DNA of 64,000 bases from Actinomycetospora termitidis (GTDB lineage: Bacteria > Actinomycetota > Actinomycetes > Mycobacteriales > Pseudonocardiaceae). A program made the position numbers and the translations under genes. Under the pieces are notes generated by a model. It did not search any database. It was not told where the DNA came from and saw nothing but the letters and a program-made list of their open reading frames with translations. Positions 1 to 8,317 of this stretch are shown here, piece after piece. The stretch covers positions 248,001 through 312,000 of the forward strand of contig NZ_JASVWF010000008.1 of assembly GCF_030286555.1 (NCBI RefSeq). The letters run 5' to 3'. Positions within the stretch are counted from its first letter, which is position 1. Each line of letters begins with the position of its first letter.

Positions 1-1069
1 GGTGGACGTAGTGCACCACCGGACGCCCGATCCCGGCGTGCTCGCCGTTGATCCGCCCGACGGTGCGCTCCACCTCCTCGCGGGTGCGCCGGTACGCGTC
101 CACCCGCTCCCGACTGGGGGTCGCGACCTGCACCAGCACCGTCGTCGCCGGGTCCAGCCGCCCCGTGTCGAGCAGTTCGGAGAACGCCTCGAGCCGCACG
201 CCGATGCCCTTGGTGTAGTCCAGCCGGTCCACGCCGAGCAGCACCGTCGCGGGGTCACCGAGCTCGGCGCGCAGCGCCCTGGCGCGGTCCGCCGTCGACG
301 GGTCCTCGCCGCGGCGGGCGAAGGCGGCGCTGTCGATGGAGATCGGGAAGGCGCCGACCCGGGTGGTGCGCCCGCCGAGCCGGATCTCGCCGCCGGCCGT
401 GCGCAGCCCGATCGGGCCGTCGTCGACCTCGGCCCCGCACAGCCGCTGCGCGAGCCACCGGAAGTTGGCCGCGCCGCCCGGGGTGTGGAACCCGACGAGG
501 TCGGCCCCGAGCAGGCCGTCCACCACCTCGCTCCGCCACGGCAGCTGCTGGAAGAGCTCAACCGGCGGGAACGGGATGTGCAGGAAGAAGCCGATCCGCA
601 GGTCGGGGCGCCGCTCGCGCAACATCCGCGGGACGAGCTGGAGCTGGTAGTCCTGCACCCAGACGGTCGCCCCCTCGTCCGCCACGTCCGCGGTGGCCGC
701 GGCGAACCGCTCGTTGACCGTGCGGTGCACCGACCACCACGAGCGGTCGTAGACCGGGGTGGCGATCAGGTCGTGGTAGAGCGGCCACAGCGTCGCGTTG
801 GCCGCGCCCTCGTAGTGCGCCGCGATCTCGTCGGCGTCGAGCGGCACCGGGTGCAGGGTGACGTCCGGACCGATCGTGTCGTCGCCGAACGGCTCCGGCG
901 CCGCGTCGGGCACCCCCGGCCACCCGACCCAGGCCCCCGTCCGCGCGGCGAGGGTCGGGGCGAGGGCGCTGACCAGACCGCCGGGCGCGGCCTGCCAGTG
1001 CTGCTCGCCGTCCTCGCCGGTGACGAGGTCGACGGGCAGGCGGTTGGCGACGACGACGAACTCGGCCAT
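1..1069 (-). CDS. otsA: Trehalose-6-phosphate synthase, partial (C-terminus off the left edge)
   Basis: Glycosyltransferase family 20 enzyme that makes trehalose-6-phosphate from UDP-glucose and glucose-6-phosphate in the cytoplasm. The reading frame opens with [14 protein letters not shown], which carries the family's N-terminal NRLPV motif, followed by GGLVSAL, the [11 protein letters not shown] segment and the [10 protein letters not shown] segment, then [10 protein letters not shown] near the cut. About 356 codons are present with no stop, so roughly the last quarter lies outside the window. It is divergent from pcm. A TreS-like enzyme at 16312-18522 suggests more than one trehalose route. 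High confidence from motifs. Confidence 0.95.
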   Translation of the reverse strand, partial: MAEFVVVANRLPVDLVTGEDGEQHWQAAPGGLVSALAPTLAARTGAWVGWPGVPDAAPEPFGDDTIGPDVTLHPVPLDADEIAAHYEGAANATLWPLYHDLIATPVYDRSWWSVHRTVNERFAAATADVADEGATVWVQDYQLQLVPRMLRERRPDLRIGFFLHIPFPPVELFQQLPWRSEVVDGLLGADLVGFHTPGGAANFRWLAQRLCGAEVDDGPIGLRTAGGEIRLGGRTTRVGAFPISIDSAAFARRGEDPSTADRARALRAELGDPATVLLGVDRLDYTKGIGVRLEAFSELLDTGRLDPATTVLVQVATPSRERVDAYRRTREEVERTVGRINGEHAGIGRPVVHYVH

Positions 1070-1163
1070 GAGCGGCGTCTACCCACGCCGGTCCGGGGCG
1101 GACACGTGTCGCCGGGCGCGCGATCGGGCACCCGGATGATCGGTTGACCGCACAGCCACCCCC

Positions 1164-1178
1164 TTCCCGACGACGGGT
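1164..1178 (+). repeat. Dispersed 15-base word TTCCCGACGRCGGGT, copy 1
   Basis: TTCCCGACGACGGGT lies in the otsA/pcm intergenic region, ending 9 bases before the pcm start codon. The CCCG/CGGG ends could form a 4-bp stem. Other exact copies are at 1833, 6677, 12771, 24823, 27792 and 32664. Function unknown. Confidence 0.6.
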
Positions 1179-1187
1179 GGTGGCGCG

Positions 1188-1829
1188 ATGAGCACCAGTG
1201 CGGACCGGCGACGCCGGATGGTCGATCGGCTGTCCGAGGACGGGATCACCGATTCCCGGGTCCTCGCGGCGATGGGGACCGTGCCCCGCGAGCGCTTCGC
1301 GTGCTCCGACCTCGCCGACGTCGCCTACGAGGAGACCCCGCTGCCGATCGGGGGCGGCCAGACGATCTCCGCACCCGGCATCGTCGCTCGCATGGCGGCC
1401 GCACTGCGCCTGCGCGGTGGCGAGCGCGTGCTCGAGATCGGCACCGGGAACGGCTACGCCGCCGCGGTCCTCGCGAGCTGCGGGGCGCGCGTGGTGAGCG
1501 TGGAGTACGACGCCGAGCTCGCCGCCGCGGCCCGGCGGTGCCTGGCGCGGGTCGGGATCGACGACGTCGAGGTCCGCCACGGCGACGGCGCGCACGGCGC
1601 CCCCGACCGGGCCCCGTTCGACGCGGTGTCGATGACCGCGATGGCCCCGGACTTCCCGCCCGCCGTGCTCGAGCAGGTCACGCCCGGAGCCGTCCTGGTC
1701 GCGCCGCTCGGCGTGGACCGGGACGGGGTCCTGGTCCGCCGCCGGCGGGGCCGCGAGGAGCACCTCGGCCCGGTGCGCTTCGTGCCGATGCGGGGTGCCT
1801 CCGATGCGGTGCGGGCGGCGATGTCGTGA
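1188..1829 (+). CDS. pcm: Protein-L-isoaspartate O-methyltransferase
   Basis: SAM-dependent enzyme of 213 residues that methylates isoaspartyl residues in damaged proteins and so starts their repair. Seen in the sequence: the N-terminal RERF and GGGQTISAP segments typical of PCMT, the SAM-binding motif VLEIGTGNGYAAAVLA at about residues 83-98, the acidic loop VEYDAEL, and GDG at about residue 129. Length is normal for the family. It is divergent from otsA. Its TGA stop lies inside a longer match (1825-1847) that contains the dispersed 15-base word. Confidence 0.92.
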   Translation: MSTSADRRRRMVDRLSEDGITDSRVLAAMGTVPRERFACSDLADVAYEETPLPIGGGQTISAPGIVARMAAALRLRGGERVLEIGTGNGYAAAVLASCGARVVSVEYDAELAAAARRCLARVGIDDVEVRHGDGAHGAPDRAPFDAVSMTAMAPDFPPAVLEQVTPGAVLVAPLGVDRDGVLVRRRRGREEHLGPVRFVPMRGASDAVRAAMS

Positions 1830-1832
1830 CCG

Positions 1833-1847
1833 ACCCGTCGTCGGGAA
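1833..1847 (-). repeat. Dispersed 15-base word, copy 2
   Basis: Reverse-strand TTCCCGACGACGGGT starting just after the pcm stop. The match with the copy at 6677 extends to 23 identical bases (1825-1847 against 6669-6691), including a shared GTGACCG flank that here contains the pcm TGA stop. Confidence 0.6.
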
Positions 1848-1902
1848 CCGTCCGACCGACGACGTCGTTTCCGCGACGCGCGCGATCGGGGAGCCGACCG
1901 AC

Positions 1903-3078
1903 ATGAAGGCACTCACGTGGCAGGGTCCGGACGACGTCCGGGTCCTGGAGGTCCCGGACCCGACCATCCAGCAGCCGACCGACGCGATCGTCCGCATGAC
2001 GAGCACCGCCATCTGCGGCTCGGACCTGCACCTCTACGAGGTGCTCGGGCCGTTCCTCGACAAGGGCGACATCCTCGGGCACGAGCCGATGGGCGTCGTC
2101 GAGGAGGTCGGCTCGGAGACGGGTGACCTGAAGGTCGGCGACCGCGTGGTGATCCCGTTCAACATCTCGTGCGGGCACTGCTGGATGTGCCGGCGGGGCC
2201 TGTTCGCGCAGTGCGAGACGACGCAGAACCGTGACCAGGGCTGCGGCGCCTCCCTGTTCGGCTACACCAAGCTCTACGGGCAGGTCCCGGGTGGCCAGGC
2301 CGAGTACCTGCGCGTGCCGCAGGCGCAGTTCGGGCCGATCAAGGTCCCGGAGGGCCCGCCGGACGAGCGCTTCCTCTACCTCTCCGACGTGCTGCCCACC
2401 GCGTGGCAGGCCGTCGTGTTCGCCGACATCCCCGCCGGCGGCAGCGTCGCGGTCTTCGGGCTCGGCCCCATCGGCCAGATGTGCGCGCGGATCGCGAAGC
2501 ACCTGGGCTTCCGGGTCATCGCGGTCGACTCCGTGCCCGAGCGCATCGCGATGGCGCAGCGCCACGGCATCGAGGTCGTCAACGACACCGACGGCGACGT
2601 CACCCGCGCGATCCGCGACCGCACCGACGGCCGGGGCACCGACTCGGCCATCGACGCCGTCGGGATGGAGGCGCACGGGTCGCCGGTGCCGCAGGCGATC
2701 CAGAAGGTCGCCTCGAAGCTGCCCGACGCGATCTCCGCCCCGCTCATGTCGGTCGCCGGTGTCGACCGGACCGCCGCACTGGTCGGCTGCGTCGACGCGG
2801 TGCGCCGGGCCGGCACGGTCTCCCTGTCCGGGGTCTACGGCGGGATGGCCGACCCGCTGCCGATGCTGACGATGTTCGACAAGGGCATCCGGCTCGCGAT
2901 GGGCCAGGCGCACGTCAAGCAGTGGGTCCCGGAGATCCTGCCGCTGCTGACCGACGAGGACCCGCTCGGCGTGCACGACCTGGAGACCCACGCGCTGCCG
3001 CTGGACGAGGCCCCGCACGGCTACGAGATCTTCCAGAAGAAGCAGGACGGCGCGATCAAGGTCGTGCTCAAGCCGTAG
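1903..3078 (+). CDS. Zinc-dependent alcohol dehydrogenase, formaldehyde dehydrogenase-like
   Basis: MDR-family dehydrogenase of 391 residues. Catalytic zinc ligands are visible in ICGSD (about residue 36) and GHEPMG (about 62). The structural zinc cysteines lie in CGHCWMCRRGLFAQC (about 89-103). The Rossmann motif VFGLGPIGQMCARIAKHLG follows at about 185. The long insert and overall shape resemble the FdhA group of formaldehyde dismutase/dehydrogenase-like enzymes, but the true substrate cannot be read from sequence. The ATG at 1903 was preferred to the upstream in-frame starts because GGGGAG precedes it and the earlier codons lie in the pcm 3' end. If it oxidises formaldehyde, its product would feed the formate dehydrogenase at 33783; that link is inference. 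Confidence 0.85.
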   Translation: MKALTWQGPDDVRVLEVPDPTIQQPTDAIVRMTSTAICGSDLHLYEVLGPFLDKGDILGHEPMGVVEEVGSETGDLKVGDRVVIPFNISCGHCWMCRRGLFAQCETTQNRDQGCGASLFGYTKLYGQVPGGQAEYLRVPQAQFGPIKVPEGPPDERFLYLSDVLPTAWQAVVFADIPAGGSVAVFGLGPIGQMCARIAKHLGFRVIAVDSVPERIAMAQRHGIEVVNDTDGDVTRAIRDRTDGRGTDSAIDAVGMEAHGSPVPQAIQKVASKLPDAISAPLMSVAGVDRTAALVGCVDAVRRAGTVSLSGVYGGMADPLPMLTMFDKGIRLAMGQAHVKQWVPEILPLLTDEDPLGVHDLETHALPLDEAPHGYEIFQKKQDGAIKVVLKP

Positions 3079-3108
3079 TCGGCGAAGCACCTCGTTTGAA
3101 CGGGCGCG

Positions 3109-4068
3109 GTGATCGCCCACCCGCACGCCGTGCTCGACGTCCGCCCCGGCCCCGCCCGGTCCACGCTCACGGCAGCGCTGGACGCGCTGGCCGGGGCGGA
3201 GCGCACCCTCGACGGCTGGCGGGTGCTCGCGGCGACCGCGACGCACGATCTCGTCGCCGCCCGCCTCGCGGAGGCCCACCTCGACGCCACCGGGATCCTC
3301 CGGCAGCTCGGGGGCGATCCTCCGCGGCCCGGGTCGCTGTGGGGCGTGTGGGCCGCGCAGGCCCGGCACACCGGCGTCGAGGCCGCTTCCGGTCCCGACG
3401 GCTGGACCCTGACCGGCACGGTCCCGTGGTGCTCGGGCAGCGACCGGTGCACCGACGCCCTCGTGACGGCGGGTGAGCGGCTCTTCGCAGTCGCCCTCGA
3501 CGACCCGACGGTGACGGCGGGTGCCGACCCCTGGGTGGGCCTCGGCATGGCCGGCGCCGGCACCACGACCGTGCGGTTCGACGGCACCCGCGCGCACCCG
3601 GTCGGCGGCCCGCGCGACTACCTCGAGCGGCCGGGTTTCTGGCACGCCGCCGCGGGCGTCGCGGCCGTCTGGTTCGGCGGGGCGGTCGGCGTGGCCCGCC
3701 CGCTGCGTGCCCGGATCGCCGAGGGTCGCGGCGACGCCCACGACGCCGCGCACCTCGGCCGGGTCGACGCCGCCCTGGGCGCCGCGGCGACGATGCTGCG
3801 GGAGGCGGCGGCCGCCGCGGACGCCGATCTCGACACCGTCCCCACCGCCCGCCGCCGGGCCCTCGCCGTCCGGGCGACCGTGGAGACCGCCGTCGAGACC
3901 GCCCTGCGCAGTACCGGGCGCGCCACCGGACCGGGGCCGTTGGCCCACGACGCCGCCCACGCCCGGCACGTCGCCGACCTCGAGGTCTACGTCCGCCAGA
4001 GCCACGCCGAGCGGGACTTCGCCGCACTCGGCACCCTCGCCGTCGAGCAGCCGGAGGTGACCTTGTGA
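3109..4068 (+). CDS. Acyl-CoA dehydrogenase-like protein
   Basis: A 319-residue protein resembling the acyl-CoA dehydrogenase family: a middle beta-domain signature WTLTGTVPWCSGSDRCTDAL at about 100-120, then a helical C-terminal half rich in Ala and Arg. It is shorter than the usual 380 residues, and I cannot identify the catalytic glutamate with confidence, so it may be a divergent or non-catalytic member. GTG start. The stop overlaps the next gene by 4 bases (GTGA), so it is the first gene of a translationally coupled cassette with a PIG-L deacetylase, a methyltransferase and a GT2 enzyme. Confidence 0.8.
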   Translation: MIAHPHAVLDVRPGPARSTLTAALDALAGAERTLDGWRVLAATATHDLVAARLAEAHLDATGILRQLGGDPPRPGSLWGVWAAQARHTGVEAASGPDGWTLTGTVPWCSGSDRCTDALVTAGERLFAVALDDPTVTAGADPWVGLGMAGAGTTTVRFDGTRAHPVGGPRDYLERPGFWHAAAGVAAVWFGGAVGVARPLRARIAEGRGDAHDAAHLGRVDAALGAAATMLREAAAAADADLDTVPTARRRALAVRATVETAVETALRSTGRATGPGPLAHDAAHARHVADLEVYVRQSHAERDFAALGTLAVEQPEVTL

Positions 4069-4799
4069 GCGTCCGGGACCTCACCGGGACCGGGACGTCC
4101 GAGCAGCGGTGGCAGGACTCGGGCGTCCTGGCCTCCCTCCCCCGGGTCGCCCCGGAGGCGGTGCGGCCGCCCGGCCGCGTCGTCGTCCTCGCCCCGCACC
4201 CCGACGACGAGACCCTCGGCGCCGGCGCCACGCTCGCCGCCTGGGCCCGGGCCGGGACGGCGGTCGTCGTCCTCGCCGTCACCGACGGCGAGGCGAGCCA
4301 CCCGGGCAGCCCGACCCTCTCCCCCACCCAGCTCGCCGCCCGCCGCGTCGACGAACGCACGGCGGCGCTCCGGGAACTCGGACTCGGCGGCGCGCCGGTT
4401 ATCCGGGCAGGGCTTCCCGACGGCGGGGTGGCGCGGCACCGCGACGAGCTCGCGGCCGCGCTCGCCGGCGTCGTCGCTCCCGGCGACACGCTGCTCGCCC
4501 CCGTCGTCGGGGACGGCCACCCCGACCACGACGCCGTCGCCGAGGCCGCGTCCGGCGCTGGGGTCCCCGTCCTGCGCTACGCGATCTGGTGGTGGCACTG
4601 GGCGCGGCCGGAGGACCTCGACGCGACCGGGGCGGTCGCCGTCACCGGGGACGACGAGGCCCGCCGGGCCAAGCGGGCGGCCGTCGAGCGCTTCACCACC
4701 CAGGTCGCGCCGCTGTCCGACGCCCCGGAGGACGCCGCGATCCTCCCCGGGCCCGTGCTCGAGCGGCTGCTGCGGGCGGACGAGGTGCTGTGGCGGTGA
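4065..4799 (+). CDS. PIG-L (LmbE-like) deacetylase
   Basis: A 244-residue zinc-dependent deacetylase of the LmbE/MshB type, which removes N-acetyl groups from sugars such as GlcNAc derivatives. The metal-binding motif APHPDDETLGAG is at about residues 44-55, and the second motif HPDHDAV at about 153. The GTG start overlaps the preceding stop by 4 bases, and its own stop overlaps the next start the same way. It lies between an acyl-CoA dehydrogenase-like gene and a methyltransferase plus a glycosyltransferase, so a role in modifying a small glycoconjugate is plausible. The substrate is unknown. Confidence 0.9.
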   Translation: MSVRDLTGTGTSEQRWQDSGVLASLPRVAPEAVRPPGRVVVLAPHPDDETLGAGATLAAWARAGTAVVVLAVTDGEASHPGSPTLSPTQLAARRVDERTAALRELGLGGAPVIRAGLPDGGVARHRDELAAALAGVVAPGDTLLAPVVGDGHPDHDAVAEAASGAGVPVLRYAIWWWHWARPEDLDATGAVAVTGDDEARRAKRAAVERFTTQVAPLSDAPEDAAILPGPVLERLLRADEVLWR

Positions 4800-5395
4800 G
4801 CCTGCCCCGCGAGCACTTCGACGACCTGTGGGCCACCGAGCAGGACCCGTGGGGCCTGGAGTCGTCCTTCTACGAGGACCGCAAGCGGGCCCTCGTCCTG
4901 GCCGCGCTGCCCGACGCCGAGTACCGCCGCGCCGCAGAGCCCGGGTGTGCGGGCGGGGCGCTGTCCCGCCTGCTCGCCCCGCGCTGCCGCGAGCTGGTCT
5001 GCACCGACGTCAGCGCCACTGCCGTCGAGCGGGCCCGTAGCCGGGTGGCCGGCTTCGACCACGTGACCGTGGAGGAGACCGACGCGTTCCCGCCCGGCCG
5101 CTTCGACCTCGTCGTCGTCTCCGAGCTCGCCTACTACTTCGACGACGCCGACCGGGCCCGGTTCTGGAGCGCCGTCGTCGACGCGCTGGAACCGGGCGGG
5201 ACCCTCGTCGCCGTGCACTGGATCCGGGAGGCCCCGGAGTACCCCGTCGACGGCGATCGGGTGCACGACGAGCTGGCCCGCATGGAGGGTCTGGGGCGGT
5301 TGGCCGAGCACCGGGAGGACGATTTTCGCCTCGACGTCTTCGCGCGCGTGCCCCCGTCGCCCCGCTCCGTCGCGTTCCGCGTGGGGCTGCGATGA
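4796..5395 (+). CDS. SAM-dependent methyltransferase, NodS-like
   Basis: Class I methyltransferase of about 199 residues. The N-terminal segment DPWGLESSFYEDRKRALVL is characteristic of NodS-like N-methyltransferases. The SAM-binding motif I region reads AEPGCAGGALSRLLAP at about residues 46-61, followed by VCTDVSATAVERAR and FDLVVVSELAYYF. The GTG at 4796 gives a 4-base overlap with the deacetylase stop; an in-frame GTG at 4790 is an alternative. It would plausibly methylate the amine freed by the neighbouring deacetylase, by analogy with Nod-factor chemistry; that is inference from the family and the neighbours. Confidence 0.88.
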   Translation: MSLPREHFDDLWATEQDPWGLESSFYEDRKRALVLAALPDAEYRRAAEPGCAGGALSRLLAPRCRELVCTDVSATAVERARSRVAGFDHVTVEETDAFPPGRFDLVVVSELAYYFDDADRARFWSAVVDALEPGGTLVAVHWIREAPEYPVDGDRVHDELARMEGLGRLAEHREDDFRLDVFARVPPSPRSVAFRVGLR

Positions 5396-6069
5396 CGGTG
5401 CTCGGCGTCGTGGTCCCCGTCCACGACGAACAGGAACTGCTCGGGGACTGCCTCGACGCGATCTCCCGGGCGGCGCGCTGGGTCCGGGGTCGTGCCGCGG
5501 TGCGCACGCTCGTCGTCCTGGACTCCTGCCGGGACGCCAGCCGGGAGATCGCCCGCGACCGCGGGGTCGACCAGTTCGCCGTGGCGGCCCGCAACGTCGG
5601 GGTGGCGCGGGATGCGGGCGTCCGGACCCTGATCGACGGCCCGGGCGCCGTCCCGGACTGGATCGCGACGACGGACGCCGACTCGCAGGTCCCGCCGGAC
5701 TGGCTGCTCGCGCAGCTCGCGGCGTACGACCACGGGGTGGACGCACGGGTCGGTGCGGTCTACGTCGACGACTGGGACGGCCACGGCTCCTCGACCCGGG
5801 ACTGGTTCCGCGACGTGTACGACGCCGCCGACGACCCGCACCCGCACGTGCACGGCGCGAACCTCGGGGTGCGCCGCGAGGCCTACGAGCGCTGCGGCGG
5901 CTTCGCCGGGCTCGCCGTGGGCGAGGACGTGGCGCTGGTCGCGGCGCTGGACGCGGGCGGGTTCACCGTGCACCGGTCCCGCCGCAGCCCGGTGCTCACC
6001 AGCGGACGGCGGATCGCCCGCGCGCACGGCGGGTTCGCCGCGCGTCTCGGTGAGCTCGAGGCAGGCTGA
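5392..6069 (+). CDS. Family 2 glycosyltransferase
   Basis: A 225-residue GT-A fold glycosyltransferase. The N-terminal nucleotide-sugar strand reads VVVPVHDEQELLGDCLDAI. The DxD-like metal site is TTDADSQVP at about residue 94. An acceptor-side GANLGVRREAYERCGGF and GEDVAL segment follows. It overlaps the methyltransferase stop by ATGA and is the last gene of the four-gene cassette. No membrane segment is visible, so it is probably cytoplasmic. Donor and acceptor are unknown. Confidence 0.9.
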   Translation: MTVLGVVVPVHDEQELLGDCLDAISRAARWVRGRAAVRTLVVLDSCRDASREIARDRGVDQFAVAARNVGVARDAGVRTLIDGPGAVPDWIATTDADSQVPPDWLLAQLAAYDHGVDARVGAVYVDDWDGHGSSTRDWFRDVYDAADDPHPHVHGANLGVRREAYERCGGFAGLAVGEDVALVAALDAGGFTVHRSRRSPVLTSGRRIARAHGGFAARLGELEAG

Positions 6070-6088
6070 TCCCGGGGCTCGGTTCCGA

Positions 6089-6139
6089 ACGAGCGGCACT
6101 CTCGCGCGCGTAGAAGCTGCGAAGGTGCCGTTCGCTCGT
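6089..6139. terminator. Imperfect inverted repeat between convergent genes
   Basis: Arms ACGAGCGGCAC (6089) and GTGCCGTTCGCTCGT (6125-6139) pair with a 4-base bulge. It sits between the GT2 gene and the convergent SnoaL-like gene, probably a two-way terminator without a T tract. The right arm resembles the GTGCCCTTCGCTC arm of the elements at 8320 and 30083. Confidence 0.5.
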
Positions 6140-6153
6140 CACCGGAGGGTGGC

Positions 6154-6633
6154 CTACGGCGCGAGGCCGGAGTTGCGCCCGGAGGCCGCAGTGGCGTCGT
6201 CGAGCATGTCGTCGGCGGCGGTGGCGCCGCTCGTGGCCACGGCGCGGGCGGCGGTGGTGTCGAAGTACAGACGTACGTCGCCCACACCGGAGTCGTCGAG
6301 GTCGAGCACGGTGACCCCGACGTAGCGCACCGGCTGACCGTCGTGGTGGTGCCCGGTGCTGACCCACTCGAGGACCGCGCGGGAATCGGTCTCGGTGACC
6401 GTCGTGAAGTGCGAGGTGATGTCGGCGTACGCGCGGCCGTAGGCGTCCCAGAACTCCCGAGCGCCCTCCGGCCCGGTGGAGGCCTGCGCGGCGCCCGAGC
6501 TCGTCCAGCGGGTCCCCGTCCCGGCGAGCGCCGCCATGCCCTCCGGGTCGCCGTCGTTCTCGACCGCGCGCAACGCGTCGACGAAGCGGCGGGCGATCGA
6601 CGAGGTCAGCTGGGTCTCGGCTCCGGGTGCCAT
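6154..6633 (-). CDS. SnoaL-like (NTF2 fold) protein
   Basis: About 159 residues with the pattern of the SnoaL/NTF2 alpha-plus-beta barrel: an N-terminal helix RRFVDALRAVENDGDPEGMAAL, then GPEGAREFWDAYGRAYADI, then strands ending in RAVLEWVSTGHHHDGQPVRYVGV and VRLYFDT. Such folds serve as small enzymes or ligand binders, and the substrate cannot be predicted. The start at 6633 (MAPGAETQL) was preferred to the upstream in-frame start at 6705 because the extra residues run over the repeat word and a likely promoter region of csbD. It is divergent from the CsbD gene. Confidence 0.75.
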   Translation of the reverse strand: MAPGAETQLTSSIARRFVDALRAVENDGDPEGMAALAGTGTRWTSSGAAQASTGPEGAREFWDAYGRAYADITSHFTTVTETDSRAVLEWVSTGHHHDGQPVRYVGVTVLDLDDSGVGDVRLYFDTTAARAVATSGATAADDMLDDATAASGRNSGLAP

Positions 6634-6676
6634 GCGGGGCGGGTGCGCCGCACGGGGGTGGTCACAAACGTGACCG

Positions 6677-6691
6677 ACCCGTCGTCGGGAA
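6677..6691 (-). repeat. Dispersed 15-base word, copy 3
   Basis: Reverse-strand TTCCCGACGACGGGT in the SnoaL/csbD divergent region. It is part of a 23-base exact match to the copy behind pcm. Confidence 0.6.
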
Positions 6692-6697
6692 TCGGCC

Positions 6698-6724
6698 GTG
6701 TGCACCAGCCGTACCGACGGGTAG
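6698..6724 (+). promoter_or_regulatory. Possible stress-sigma (SigF/SigB-like) promoter for the CsbD gene
   Basis: GTGTG at 6698 and GGGTAG at 6719 are 17 bases apart counted from GTGT, which loosely matches the actinobacterial general-stress consensus GTTT-n-GGGTAT. The ATG lies 44 bases downstream. It fits a CsbD stress gene, but the -35 match is imperfect. Confidence 0.3.
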
Positions 6725-6767
6725 CCGCACCACGACCCAGATGGACGTTGTCAGGAGGACGACCGCG

Positions 6768-6983
6768 ATGGCCGAGAACACCCGCGACCAGGACACCTCC
6801 GCCGAGGACCTCAAGGGCCGCCTCAAGGAGGCCGTCGGTGCCGTGACCGGCGCCGACTCCGTCGCCCGTGAGGGCCAGGCCCAGCAGGGCAAGGCCTCCA
6901 AGGAGGACGAGGCCCGCCGCAAGGAGCAGGAGGCCGAGCAGGCGCGCGCCCAGGCGGAGCGGAAGTCCGCGCAGGAGAAGTAG
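6768..6983 (+). CDS. CsbD-like stress protein with charged C-terminal tail
   Basis: A small 71-residue protein. Residues 15-41 read DLKGRLKEAVGAVTGADSVA and onward into REGQAQQ, the CsbD signature seen in general-stress proteins and in microaggregate-binding protein 1 of actinomycetes. The rest is a Lys/Glu/Gln-rich helix, probably a coiled coil. The ATG at 6768 has a strong AGGAGG nine bases upstream, which decides the start; longer upstream readings are not needed. Biochemical function is unknown; expression under general stress is typical of the family. Confidence 0.85.
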   Translation: MAENTRDQDTSAEDLKGRLKEAVGAVTGADSVAREGQAQQGKASKEDEARRKEQEAEQARAQAERKSAQEK

Positions 6984-6997
6984 CACGCAGGACCCAT

Positions 6998-7041
6998 GAA
7001 CGGGCCGTTCGTCACGATCAACCGTGACGGACGGCCCGTTC
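6998..7041. terminator. 19-bp stem two-way terminator
   Basis: Arm GAACGGGCCGTTCGTCACG (6998-7016) pairs with 7023-7041 with a single T-G wobble and a 6-base loop. It sits between csbD and the convergent SDR gene. Confidence 0.8.
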
Positions 7042-7046
7042 GTCGT

Positions 7047-7796
7047 TCAGCGGGTCTGCTCGACCGGACGCACCAGCACCTCGTTGATCGCGGTCCGTGG
7101 CGGTCGGGTGACGATGTAGACGATCGCGTCGGCGATGTCGTCGGCCTCGAGCACGCCCATCTCCGACGCGGACGACGCGTCCGGCGCGTTCTGCCGGCCG
7201 GTGTTCGTGAGCTCGGTGTCGACGAGCCCGGGCTCGACCAGCCCGACCCGCACGTGCTGCGGGGCCAGCTCCTGGCGCAGGGCCTCGGAGAACGCGCCCA
7301 CGGCGTGCTTCGTCGCCGCGTAGACGTTGCTGCCCGGTCCGGTCACGGTGCGCCCGGCGACCGAGCTGACGGTCACGACGTCGGCGATCCCCCGAGCGCC
7401 CGAGGCCGCCTTGCTGAGGTGGCCGACGGCCGCGTGGGTGGTCGCGAGGACGCCGTTGAGGTTGACGTCGACCATGGTGCGCCACTCGGAGAGGTCGGCC
7501 TCCGACGCCGGGTCCATCGTCCCGTAGCCGGCGTTGTTGACCAGGACGTCGATGCCGCCGTGGTCCCGGGCCACGGAGTCGATGGCCTCCCGCACCGCGT
7601 CGGCGTCCGTCACGTCGACCTCGTGCACCTCGGCGTGCCCGCCGATCTCCCGAGCGAGGTCCTCCAGCTTGTCCCGGCGCCGCGCGAACAGCGCGACGCG
7701 TGCGCCCTCGGCGGCGAGGGCCCGTGCGGTGGCGTTGCCGATCCCGCTCGACGCCCCGGTGACCACCGCGGTCGTCCCGTCCAGTCGTCCTGTCAT
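7047..7796 (-). CDS. Short-chain dehydrogenase/reductase
   Basis: Classical SDR of 249 residues with all family landmarks: the cofactor motif TGASSGIGNATARAL near residue 13, NNAGYG at about 87, the catalytic Ser in TVSSVAGR, and the YAATK catalytic Tyr/Lys pair at about 155-159. The arginines in FARRRDK after the second strand suggest NADP(H). The start at 7796 (MTGRLDG) places the nucleotide motif at the normal distance; an upstream in-frame start would add ten unlikely residues. Substrate unknown. It is divergent from the P-loop ATPase gene. Confidence 0.92.
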   Translation of the reverse strand: MTGRLDGTTAVVTGASSGIGNATARALAAEGARVALFARRRDKLEDLAREIGGHAEVHEVDVTDADAVREAIDSVARDHGGIDVLVNNAGYGTMDPASEADLSEWRTMVDVNLNGVLATTHAAVGHLSKAASGARGIADVVTVSSVAGRTVTGPGSNVYAATKHAVGAFSEALRQELAPQHVRVGLVEPGLVDTELTNTGRQNAPDASSASEMGVLEADDIADAIVYIVTRPPRTAINEVLVRPVEQTR

Positions 7797-7833
7797 GACG
7801 GCGGGTCCCCGACCGACGTGATCCACTCACCGG

Positions 7834-8247
7834 ATGCTCGACGTGGTCCTTCTCATCGGTCTGCAGGCGTGCGGGAAGACGACGTTCTACGCCTCGACGC
7901 TGGCCGACACCCACGCGCTCGTGTCGAAGGACGCCATGCCCCGCTCGGCCCGGCACCGGGAGGCGCGCCTGCTCCGGGAGTTCGCCGCGCTGCTCGACGA
8001 GGGCCGGTCGGTGTGCGTCGACAACACCCAGCCGTCGGCCGCGGAACGCGCCGGGGTGATCGCCACGGCCCGGGCGGCGGGCGCGCGGGTGATCGGCCAC
8101 TGGTGGCGGCCCGACCTCCCGCTGTCGCTGGAGCGCAACGCCGCGCGGCAGGACCCGGTGCCCGAGGTGGGCCTGTACGCAGCGGCCTCGCGGTGGGAGG
8201 AGCCCGCCCTCGACGAGGGGTTCGACGACCTCGTCGAGCACGGCTGA
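7834..8247 (+). CDS. Small P-loop ATP-binding protein (AAA/polynucleotide kinase-like)
   Basis: A 137-residue protein with a Walker A motif GLQACGKTTF at residues 9-18 and a short kinase-like core: VSKDAMPRSARHREARLLREF, then the strand SVCVDNTQPSAAERAGVI, then GHWWRPDLPLSLERNAAR. The shape matches the P-loop kinases related to the T4 polynucleotide kinase/YbjE-type ATPases that occur singly in actinobacteria. The substrate is unknown. It is divergent from the SDR gene and convergent with the Rieske gene across a double hairpin. Confidence 0.75.
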   Translation: MLDVVLLIGLQACGKTTFYASTLADTHALVSKDAMPRSARHREARLLREFAALLDEGRSVCVDNTQPSAAERAGVIATARAAGARVIGHWWRPDLPLSLERNAARQDPVPEVGLYAAASRWEEPALDEGFDDLVEHG

Positions 8248-8317
8248 GCGCGGCGACCCCGAGCGCGCCGACGCCGTGGTCGTCGGTACGGGCGCCGCGC
8301 GCTGCACGGGCCGCCGG

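Noticed and set aside
2-1147. A 381-residue plus-strand protein.
   Set aside because: The opposite strand encodes a clear OtsA; the plus frame is a low-complexity Arg/Pro shadow of it.
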